Below the pieces are notes generated by a model. It made no database searches, was not told the DNA's origin, and saw nothing but the letters and a program-made list of their open reading frames with translations. A stretch of 6,513 nt of DNA from Phytoactinopolyspora endophytica (GTDB lineage Bacteria; Actinomycetota; Actinomycetes; Jiangellales; Jiangellaceae), in contig NZ_ML142854.1 of the NCBI RefSeq assembly GCF_004138495.1, forward strand, positions 243,232 through 249,744, written 5' to 3'. Both the position numbers and the translations under genes were made by a program. How positions within the stretch are numbered: position 1 is the first letter of the stretch; each line of letters starts with the position of its first letter. Below are positions 1 through 5,028 of this stretch, in pieces.

Positions 1-794
1 CCGGTGAAGACCACGTGGCCGTCACGCAACCCGACGACCCGGTCGCCGTACCGGCGCGCCAGATCGACGACGTGCAAGCTGACCACGACGGGAACGTTCT
101 GTTCGGAGGCGATCTGCCGCAGCAGGGACAGCACCGTGCCGGCCAGCCTCGGGTCCAGCGAGGCGACGGGCTCGTCAGCGAGGATCAGCTTCGGATCCTG
201 CATGAGTGCGCGGGCGATCGCCACCCGCTGCTGCTGCCCGCCGCTGAGCGTGCGTGCCTGTTGTCTGGCCTGGTCGACGAGCCCGACGCGGTCGAGGAGG
301 CCGATGGCCTTCTCGCGTTGCGCGCGCGGGAAGATCCCGGCGACGCTCAGCCGACCTGCCGTGTAGAGGCCTCCGGTGAGCACGTTGGTCAGCGAGGACA
401 TCCGCGACACGAGGTTGAAGTGCTGGAACACGTGGCCCACGTCGGAACGGACGGCGCGCAGTGCCCGGGTCCCGCCATGCTCGCCGCGCCGGCCGCGTGA
501 GGCGAGTGCGGCGACGTCGTGTCCGGCCACCAGCATCCGCTCGGCCTCGAACGGAGCCATGCCGGTGAGCGACTTCAGCAGCGTCGACTTGCCGGAGCCG
601 GAGTGGCCGAGCAACACGACCACCTCGCCGGGGCCCACGGTCAGGTCGACACCGTCCAGCGCGACCGTCGAGCCGTAGGTGACCCGGACCGCTTGCGCGT
701 CGACCACCGGCGACGTGGAGGCGGGTGGCGGCTGTGGCCGCGCCGGCTCGGTGGCCGGCATGCTGGTCGTCTCCGTGGCCGGAGTGCTGGTCAT
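1..794 (-). CDS. phnC: Phosphonate/phosphite-type ABC transporter ATP-binding protein, C-terminus cut by window edge
   Basis: Cytoplasmic ATPase that would power uptake of phosphonate, phosphite or a related organophosphorus compound with a PhnE-type permease. I translated 264 codons from ATG 794 down to the left edge. Visible motifs: Walker A GHSGSGKST (63-71), Q-loop in GHVFQHFNLV (Q124), signature LSGGQQQR (183-190), Walker B LILADEP (203-209), D-loop SLDP (212-215) and H-loop His241. The FQHFNLVSRMSSLTNVL stretch and the neighbouring PhnD point to the PhnC family rather than a generic importer. Its ATG overlaps the phnD stop as ATGA, so translation is probably coupled. The first 29 or so residues are a Pro/Thr/Ala-rich extension before the ATPase core; Met12 is an alternative start. 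Only a short C-terminal piece should be missing. Phosphonate and phosphite cannot be told apart from this sequence. Confidence 0.93.
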   Translation of the reverse strand, partial: MTSTPATETTSMPATEPARPQPPPASTSPVVDAQAVRVTYGSTVALDGVDLTVGPGEVVVLLGHSGSGKSTLLKSLTGMAPFEAERMLVAGHDVAALASRGRRGEHGGTRALRAVRSDVGHVFQHFNLVSRMSSLTNVLTGGLYTAGRLSVAGIFPRAQREKAIGLLDRVGLVDQARQQARTLSGGQQQRVAIARALMQDPKLILADEPVASLDPRLAGTVLSLLRQIASEQNVPVVVSLHVVDLARRYGDRVVGLRDGHVVFT

Positions 795-1714
795 CGAACG
801 TCCTCGAGGTCGACGCCGGCGAGAGTCGCGATGTCGACGAGCGGGTCGAAGACCTCAGCCTCAGGATTGGCGGTGACCTCGCCGATGCCGAACATCCCGA
901 CCAGGCCCTCGTCGTCGGAGATGATCCCGGGGAGGTTGTCGATGAGTGCCTCGCGTGTGGCGTCGTCAAGGTCTTCGCGGACGACGATGACCAGCCCGAT
1001 CGGAATCGGTCCGCTCTCGGCGAACTTCTGCATGGTCGACTCGTCGATGATCTCCTGCTCGACGAAGGTCGGGTAGATCATCGCGGCGGTGCACGCGACG
1101 TCGACGCTGCCGTTCGCCAGCCCAAGGATCGCCGAGTCGTGGCCGCCGGCGAATGTCATCTCGTAGTCCTCGTCGGCCTCGAAGCCGGCCTCGGCGAAGA
1201 GCGCACGGGGCATGAAGTGCCCGGTCGTGGAGCCTGGGTCGACGAACGCGACCTGCGCACCGGCGACATCCTCGACGTTGTCGATCCCGCTGTCGATGCC
1301 GCTGAGGCAGACCGAGGCCGGCTGGTCCTCAGCGCCCCAGACCAGCAGCGGATCCACCGAGCCGGCTTCGAGACCGAGCGCGGCGGCGAACGGGCTGAGC
1401 ATGGCGACGTCCACGTGTCCGTTGCGGACGGCTTCGACGACGCCAAGGTAGCTGGCGGGTGATTCTTGCTGGATCTCGCGTCCGGTGGCCTCGGCAACCG
1501 CGCCGGACATCGTGTCGAGCTGGGCGAGCAGCTCAGGATCATCGGCGCCCGGCGGGACGGCGAAGGTGAGCTCACCTTCCGCAGCCGGGTTCTCCGCTGA
1601 GAGCTCAGTGGTTTCATCGCTGGTCTCGCCGGAGTCATCGGACGAGCACGACCAGGTGGTAAGAGCGAGCACCGCGGCGAGAAGAACGCCGCGCTTCACG
1701 GATGGAGTGCGCAT
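791..1714 (-). CDS. phnD: PhnD-family phosphonate/phosphite-type substrate-binding lipoprotein
   Basis: Extracytoplasmic binding protein (307 aa) that should deliver ligand to the PhnC-powered transporter. Residues 1-22 are a basic start plus hydrophobic stretch followed by Cys23 (TTWSCSS). This resembles a lipoprotein signal, but Trp at -2 makes the lipobox atypical. An acidic Ser/Thr/Glu linker (24-48) precedes the binding fold. Family hallmarks are VDVAMLSPFA (101-110), VDPGSTTGHFMPRALF (158-173) with the Ser/Thr-rich anion-binding loop, and GGHDSAILGLANGSVDVA (190-207). I chose ATG 1714 over an in-frame start at 1774 because AGGAAGG lies 5 nt upstream of it and the signal peptide begins there. 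The gene overlaps phnC by 4 bp. The mature protein is very acidic. Cys136 and Cys208 could form a disulfide (inference). Family assignment is firm; the ligand is not determined. Confidence 0.92.
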   Translation of the reverse strand: MRTPSVKRGVLLAAVLALTTWSCSSDDSGETSDETTELSAENPAAEGELTFAVPPGADDPELLAQLDTMSGAVAEATGREIQQESPASYLGVVEAVRNGHVDVAMLSPFAAALGLEAGSVDPLLVWGAEDQPASVCLSGIDSGIDNVEDVAGAQVAFVDPGSTTGHFMPRALFAEAGFEADEDYEMTFAGGHDSAILGLANGSVDVACTAAMIYPTFVEQEIIDESTMQKFAESGPIPIGLVIVVREDLDDATREALIDNLPGIISDDEGLVGMFGIGEVTANPEAEVFDPLVDIATLAGVDLEDVR

Positions 1715-1719
1715 GGTGG

Positions 1720-1726
1720 CCTTCCT
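1720..1726 (-). promoter_or_regulatory. Ribosome binding site of phnD
   Basis: On the minus strand AGGAAGG stands 5 nt before ATG 1714. This strong Shine-Dalgarno match decides the start against the longer reading from 1774, which would put about 20 charged residues before the signal peptide. Confidence 0.8.
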
Positions 1727-1746
1727 GGCATGGGAAACCTGGGGCC

Positions 1747-1768
1747 GCCGCCGCGTGGTATCGGCGGC
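1747..1768 (-). promoter_or_regulatory. GC hairpin in the phnD leader
   Basis: A perfect 7-bp inverted repeat, gccgccg (1747-1753) with cggcggc (1762-1768), has an 8-nt loop and lies about 33-54 nt upstream of the phnD ATG. If transcribed from the promoter proposed further upstream, it would fold in the 5' leader. A role in mRNA stability or attenuation is only inference. I recognise no known riboswitch. Confidence 0.4.
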
Positions 1769-1770
1769 TG

Positions 1771-1803
1771 ACACTACGAATCAACCACCCGTTGTTTTCA
1801 ACG
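1771..1803 (-). promoter_or_regulatory. Putative phnDC promoter with a small palindrome
   Basis: On the minus strand TTGAAA (1801-1796) and TAGTGT (1776-1771) could be -35 and -10 boxes, though the 19-nt spacer is long. The -35 box sits inside a perfect inverted repeat, cgttg (1790-1794) and caacg (1799-1803), around a TTTT loop, which could be an operator. No clear actinobacterial PHO box (GTTCA-type direct repeats) is visible, so phosphate-starvation control is not supported by sequence. Confidence 0.3.
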
Positions 1804-1947
1804 AATTACGAGACCGATGGACTCGATATAGAGCGCAGATGAACTCGAGGGAGGGCGCGGCTACGTGCGCCACGCCGGAAGACTCACTGCAGTTCTGCGG
1901 CGAGAACGGGAGCGGGCACCCCGGGACGATATGGTCGTCGCTACGAG
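1804..1947. other. Non-coding stretch without a recognised feature
   Basis: Part of the gene-free interval 1715-2111. Reading frames crossing it have no family resemblance and only pass through as shadows of neighbouring genes. I see no RNA gene or convincing regulatory site between the phnD promoter area and the repeat at 1948. Confidence 0.5.
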
Positions 1948-1962
1948 GGATGCCGCCAAAAA
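1948..1962. repeat. Copy 1 of a 15-bp direct repeat (ggatgccgccaaaaa)
   Basis: This word is identical to 6499-6513 and in the same orientation. Similarity extends leftward: 1941-1962 aligns with 6493-6513 with one substitution and one gap. This copy enters the left arm of the large palindrome that follows, while the other copy touches the putative promoter of the ATPase gene. The two copies are about 4.55 kb apart. Confidence 0.75.
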
Positions 1963-2008
1963 CCTACTCTTTTGACGGGTCAGCCAGTCAAAAAGCTACG
2001 TTTTTGGC
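1955..2008. repeat. Large imperfect palindrome with 22-nt arms
   Basis: The left arm 1955-1976 and right arm 1987-2008 are reverse complements at 18 of 22 positions, with a 10-nt spacer. The outer parts (gccaaaaac / gtttttggc) and inner parts (ttttgac / gtcaaaa) pair fully; mismatches cluster in the middle of each arm. Both strands read TTGAC, then TACGTT or TAGGTT after a 19-nt gap, so it could be a symmetric promoter or operator. It could equally be a REP-like extragenic palindrome. Arms are AT-rich in a GC-rich background. Confidence 0.7.
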
Positions 2009-2058
2009 CGGCTGAGCGACCATGAAGACACATTCTTGGCTGGCCCGTCGAGCCGGCC
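2006..2058. terminator. Overlapping GC inverted repeats behind the DUF2000 gene
   Basis: ggctggc (2038-2044) pairs with gccggcc (2052-2058), 7 bp with one G-U and a 7-nt loop. The segment ggccggct (2006-2013) is also a perfect 8-bp complement of agccggcc (2051-2058), so two structures compete. The hairpins lie about 55-75 nt past the DUF2000 stop on the minus strand and could end its transcript. There is no T-tract, so this is a weak call. Confidence 0.35.
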
Positions 2059-2073
2059 TAGGCTGTGGAGGAG

Positions 2074-2086
2074 TGCACGCGGTGCA
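2074..2086 (-). terminator. Small hairpin just past the DUF2000 stop
   Basis: tgcac (2074-2078) and gtgca (2082-2086) form a perfect 5-bp stem with a 3-nt loop, 25 nt after the DUF2000 stop codon on the minus strand. It is short and lacks a U-run, so it is either a minor part of the terminator region or chance. Confidence 0.25.
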
Positions 2087-2111
2087 TGTAAGAGCGGCTT
2101 TGTTCAACTGG

Positions 2112-2534
2112 TCACTTGTGGAGCGTGGCGCCTTTCAGGATCTTGTCGACGGCGTTCTTGGGGCCGTGGACGGCGAGGCCGACGAGGTCGAGCGCATCGC
2201 GGCCGACCGCTTTGACGGCGGCCCGGTTGTCCCGGTCGTTGCCGGTGCTGAACAGGTCATGCGTGAACACGGCGCAGCGCAGTCCGCGTTGCAGCGTCCG
2301 GGAATGCGCGGCGGACAATGTCTCTTTGCTGCCTGAGAACACGAGAACCGGCTGGCGGAACATCGGCAGGTACTGCGTGCCGTCGGCGTCCTCGTATGGT
2401 TCGCCGATCAGCTCCGGGTTGGTGCCCGCTATGCCGCTGACGAGGAAAGCGGTGACATTGAGCCGTTGCCAGCCCTCCAGGTCGTCACGGAGAAGTACGG
2501 CGATCTTGGTGTCGAAACGGATCGGTTCGTTCAT
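2112..2534 (-). CDS. DUF2000 family protein (peptidyl-tRNA hydrolase 2-like fold)
   Basis: A 140-residue soluble protein (141 if the GTG one codon upstream at 2537 is used). Its sequence runs EPIRFDTKIAVLLRDDLEGWQRLNVTAF near the N-terminus, then IGEPYEDADGTQYLPMFRQPVLVFSG, a middle THDLFSTGNDRDNRAAV, and ends LDLVGLAVHGPKNAVDKILKG. I recognise this pattern as DUF2000, a family of unknown function whose known structures resemble type 2 peptidyl-tRNA hydrolase. The length is normal and the gene looks intact. No enzyme activity is established. It is divergent from the AraC-family regulator with only about 50 bp between starts, suggesting a shared control region. No Shine-Dalgarno sequence is seen before either start. 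A CATCGATG palindrome (2537-2544) touches the start. Confidence 0.85.
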   Translation of the reverse strand: MNEPIRFDTKIAVLLRDDLEGWQRLNVTAFLVSGIAGTNPELIGEPYEDADGTQYLPMFRQPVLVFSGSKETLSAAHSRTLQRGLRCAVFTHDLFSTGNDRDNRAAVKAVGRDALDLVGLAVHGPKNAVDKILKGATLHK

Positions 2535-2572
2535 CACATCGATGATGTTGGTGGCGGGCGGCGGAAGTCTTG

Positions 2573-2586
2573 TACGTTCTTAACGT
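2573..2586 (+). promoter_or_regulatory. -10 box and palindrome at the AraC-family gene start
   Basis: TACGTT (2573-2578) fits a TAnnnT -10 box ending 6 nt before GTG 2585, as expected for a leaderless mRNA. The same bases form a perfect palindrome, acgtt-ctt-aacgt (2574-2586), that reaches into the start codon. It lies in the short gap shared with the divergent DUF2000 gene, so a repressor bound there could affect both. No good -35 box is visible at standard spacing. Confidence 0.4.
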
Positions 2587-3478
2587 GAGCCAATTGGCGG
2601 ACGTGCGGCCGGCCGGTGACGACACCACCGGCGGGCCGATCATCCAGGCTTGGCGGCCAGCGGTGGACGGGGTCGTCGAGGCCTTCCATGCCCGGTTCCT
2701 CGGCCACGCCTATCCGGCACATACGCACGACGCCTGGGCACTGCTGATCATCGACGACGGCGCGATCCAGTACGACCTGGAGCGGCATCACCACGGCGCC
2801 GCCCGGTCGACGGTCACGTTGCTGCCACCGCATGTGGCGCACGACGGCCGTTCGGCCACGGCCCACGGCTTCCGCAAGCGCGTCGTGTACCTGGACTCGA
2901 CGGTGCTGGGCGAGGACCTGATCGGCGCGGCGGTGGACACCCCGGCCTTCGACGACGCCCTGCTCCGTGACCGCGTGCATCGCCTGCACATCGCCCTTCT
3001 CCATCCGGAGGACGCGTTCGAGGCCGAGAGCCGGCTGGCGCTGGTGCGCGAGCGGCTCACCGAGCGCCTGCTCGGTGGCGCACGTCACGGGCGGTCGCGG
3101 GACGACACGCCGAGCGTCGTGCGAGCGCTGGGGCGTTCCGGTTCTGATGGCCAACGGGTGCAGGGCGCCATGGCCGAACAGTTGCGAGACCTTCTCGATG
3201 AGCGATTCCCGAGCGGGATCTCGCTGGCGGAGGCCGCCGGGATTCTGCACGCGCACCCTGTTCACCTGGTGCGCTCGTTCAGCGCGGCGTTCGGCCTGCC
3301 GCCCCACGCCTACGTGACCGGCCGCCGGATGGACGCGGCCCGCCGCCTGCTGCTGGCCGGTCAGACTCCTGCCGAGGTGGCAACTTCCGTCGGCCTCTAC
3401 GACCAGTCTCATCTGACCCGGCATTTCAAGCGGTACCTGGGGATCAACCCGGCCCGATACGCCAGCTTCCGAGGGTGA
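2585..3478 (+). CDS. AraC-family transcriptional regulator with N-terminal cupin-like sensor domain
   Basis: DNA-binding regulator of 297 aa from GTG 2585, or 302 aa from an in-frame TTG at 2570. The N-terminal half is a sensor domain of the AraC-binding type: PAHTHDAWALLIIDDGAIQYDL (about 44-65) and TLLPPHVAHDG (78-88). Its His residues fit a small cupin barrel. The C-terminal half (about 195-290) carries two helix-turn-helix units: SLAEAAGILHAHPVHLVRSFSAAFG and TPAEVATSVGLYDQSHLTRHFKRYLGINPARYA, the latter the AraC signature. I prefer GTG 2585 because a -10 box sits correctly for a leaderless start. The TTG has GGAAG only 2 nt upstream, which is too close. Likely targets are the divergent DUF2000 gene and/or the downstream transporter. 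The effector cannot be read from sequence. Confidence 0.9.
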   Translation: MSQLADVRPAGDDTTGGPIIQAWRPAVDGVVEAFHARFLGHAYPAHTHDAWALLIIDDGAIQYDLERHHHGAARSTVTLLPPHVAHDGRSATAHGFRKRVVYLDSTVLGEDLIGAAVDTPAFDDALLRDRVHRLHIALLHPEDAFEAESRLALVRERLTERLLGGARHGRSRDDTPSVVRALGRSGSDGQRVQGAMAEQLRDLLDERFPSGISLAEAAGILHAHPVHLVRSFSAAFGLPPHAYVTGRRMDAARRLLLAGQTPAEVATSVGLYDQSHLTRHFKRYLGINPARYASFRG

Positions 3479-3680
3479 CGCGCGGCCTCGGCCACGGCGT
3501 GCGATCAGCCGTCGCGAAGGATGCCTGACCGGGCTCATGGTCACGTGCGCAGCATCGACTCGAGGCGGCGACCTCCGGTCTGCATCAACGCAGCAGCAAC
3601 GGGTCTTTTGATCCCACGCAGGGGCTACACGGCGTGTCTGGGCGGGGAGACGCGCACCGCCTCGAACCGTGGAGCGCTGC
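3479..3680. other. Gap between regulator and transporter, nothing definite
   Basis: About 200 bases separate the regulator stop from the transporter start. There is a weak hairpin with a TTTT loop (gggtc/gatccc with a bulge, near 3601-3615) and no convincing -35/-10 pair. The gap is long for tight co-transcription, so the transporter may have its own promoter here, perhaps under AraC-type control. Confidence 0.4.
3669..3674 (+). promoter_or_regulatory. Ribosome binding site of the MFS transporter gene
   Basis: GTGGAG lies 6 nt before ATG 3681. The same GTG could itself be read as a start adding four residues (MERC), but its position fits a Shine-Dalgarno site better, so ATG 3681 is preferred. 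Confidence 0.55.
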
Positions 3681-4892
3681 ATGTCGCCCCTGCTGCTGTA
3701 CCGTCGCATGATTGGCCTGGTTGGCCCTACCTATATCGTCGTCGCCTTTCTCGGCCGTTTGCCGATGGCGATGAACCAACTCGGAGTCCTGCTGCTCGTG
3801 TCCACCGAGACCGGGCGCTACTCGGCGGGCGGGATGGCCGCGGGCGCCGTGGCGACCTCGAGCGCCGTTGCCGCTCCCGTCGCCGGCGCGCTGACCGATC
3901 GGATCGGTCAGCGTCCGGTGGTCCTCGTCCAGTCGTTGGTGGCGTCCGTCGGCATCATGGCACTCGTGGTGCTGGCGACGGCGGACGCCGCGCTACCACT
4001 CATCGTGGCCGTCGCCGGGCTTACCGGCCTCTTCATGCCGCCCGTCGGTGCGATGGCACGCGTCAGATGGCGGCATATCGCACAACCGACTGGGAGCGGG
4101 CAGGTCAGGCTCGTCGATACTGCCTTCTCCTACGAGGGCGCCGCCGACGAAGCGGCGTACGTCATCGGACCAGCCCTGGTCGGTGGCATCGCCGCGGTGG
4201 TCCATCCCGGCGGAGCGTTGATCGTCGCATCCATGCTTCTCGCCGTGTTCGGCGGCTGGTTCGCGCTGCATTCCACGGCGACGCCCGCTCATGCGCGACC
4301 CGCGGGTGCGTCGAAACGCATGCAGATGATTACGCCGGAACTGGTCATACTCGCCGTCGCCAACCTGCTGATCGGCATGGTGTTCGGCGCCACCCAAACC
4401 GGCACGACGGTCCTCGCGACCGAGCAGGGAAATCCGGGACATGCCGGCCTCGTGTACGCGCTGCTCGCCGTGGGTAGCGTCGTCGCCGGACTCTCCGTGG
4501 CCGCCTTACCGGCTCGCTTCGGCTATGCGGATCGAATCTTGACGTTCGCTGCGGCCTTGGCCGTACTCGCCATACCGCTCATGCTCGCGGACTCGCTCGG
4601 GGAGCTGACTCCGGTCATGGTGGTCCTGGGCTTCGCGATAGCGCCGTACATGATCAGCGTCGTCATGCAGGCGAGGCAGCTGATCCCGCTGAGCCGGGCA
4701 GGCATGGCGATGACGCTGTTAGGCGGCGCGGCGGGGATCGGGTACGCGATCGGTTCCGGGGCCGCGGGCAGGTTGGCCGACGCAGGCGGACACCGGGCGG
4801 CATTCGCGGTGACGCTGACGGCATGTGTGACGGCGTTCGTGTTGGCCTGCCTGGCGCGTCGCCGACTGTCAGCGGCGAATGCCGAAGCCTGA
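3681..4892 (+). CDS. MFS transporter, 12 predicted transmembrane segments
   Basis: Inner-membrane transporter of the major facilitator superfamily, 403 aa from ATG 3681. I count 12 hydrophobic segments by eye: six before and six after a hydrophilic loop with STATPAHARPAGASKR. The cytoplasmic loop between segments 2 and 3 has the MFS motif A-like GALTDRIGQRP (about 69-79). Segment 5 starts with EGAADEAAYVIGPALVGG, an acidic pattern before a GP pair that is common in actinobacterial drug-efflux-like MFS proteins. Substrate is unknown; export of a small molecule sensed by the upstream AraC-type protein is a reasonable inference. Two leucines are encoded by TTA (4506-4508 and 4719-4721), rare in a genome this GC-rich. 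The gene looks intact. Confidence 0.9.
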   Translation: MSPLLLYRRMIGLVGPTYIVVAFLGRLPMAMNQLGVLLLVSTETGRYSAGGMAAGAVATSSAVAAPVAGALTDRIGQRPVVLVQSLVASVGIMALVVLATADAALPLIVAVAGLTGLFMPPVGAMARVRWRHIAQPTGSGQVRLVDTAFSYEGAADEAAYVIGPALVGGIAAVVHPGGALIVASMLLAVFGGWFALHSTATPAHARPAGASKRMQMITPELVILAVANLLIGMVFGATQTGTTVLATEQGNPGHAGLVYALLAVGSVVAGLSVAALPARFGYADRILTFAAALAVLAIPLMLADSLGELTPVMVVLGFAIAPYMISVVMQARQLIPLSRAGMAMTLLGGAAGIGYAIGSGAAGRLADAGGHRAAFAVTLTACVTAFVLACLARRRLSAANAEA

Positions 4893-4917
4893 CGCCGCCT
4901 CTGCGGAGTTGGCGGCG
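4893..4917 (+). terminator. GC hairpin directly after the MFS stop codon
   Basis: cgccgcc (4893-4899) and ggcggcg (4911-4917) form a perfect 7-bp stem with an 11-nt loop, beginning at the first base after the stop codon. There is no T-tract, but GC hairpins without one commonly serve as terminators in actinomycetes. Confidence 0.55.
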
Positions 4918-4982
4918 AAATTCGATTGTGCCGCGCGAAGTCGAGGCGATCGCAGCCGTGCGTGACGCAGTCTGACGGTTGG

Positions 4983-5004
4983 CAGGGCGCCTATGGGAGC
5001 CCTG
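4983..5004 (-). terminator. Hairpin behind the ATPase gene
   Basis: cagggc (4983-4988) and gccctg (4999-5004) form a perfect 6-bp stem with a 10-nt loop, about 25 nt past the ATPase stop on the minus strand. Lying between convergent genes, it could act from either side. It has no T-tract. The interval 4918-5028 holds nothing else that I recognise. Confidence 0.4.
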
Positions 5005-5028
5005 TTCCGAGGCGTCTGACAGAGCACG

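Noticed and set aside
175..969. 264-codon minus-strand frame across phnC and phnD
   Set aside because: The true PhnC frame shows all ABC motifs from ATG 794; this frame is Arg/Pro-rich and crosses both genes.
725..1462. Plus-strand open frame antisense to phnD
   Set aside because: No recognisable domain; it is the complement of a clear binding protein and an artefact of GC codon bias.
1715..1803. PHO-box or riboswitch control of the phn operon
   Set aside because: I looked for GTTCA-type repeats and known riboswitch cores and found none; only a simple hairpin and a small palindrome are visible.
1941..2058. Insertion sequence or transposon end
   Set aside because: The inverted repeats are close together with no transposase between or beside them and no clear target duplication next to them. 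A palindromic element fits better.
2022..2336. Plus-strand small protein starting just after the large palindrome
   Set aside because: Most of it is antisense to the DUF2000 gene, it has no Shine-Dalgarno, and its sequence resembles no family I know.
2534..3709. 391-codon open frame on the minus strand opposite the AraC-family gene
   Set aside because: Its translation is Arg/Gly/Val-rich with no family resemblance, and it lies antisense to a clear AraC protein. It is a typical GC-rich shadow frame.
3521..4477. 318-codon open frame on the plus strand overlapping the MFS gene
   Set aside because: Arg-rich and low complexity, out of frame with an unmistakable 12-segment transporter.
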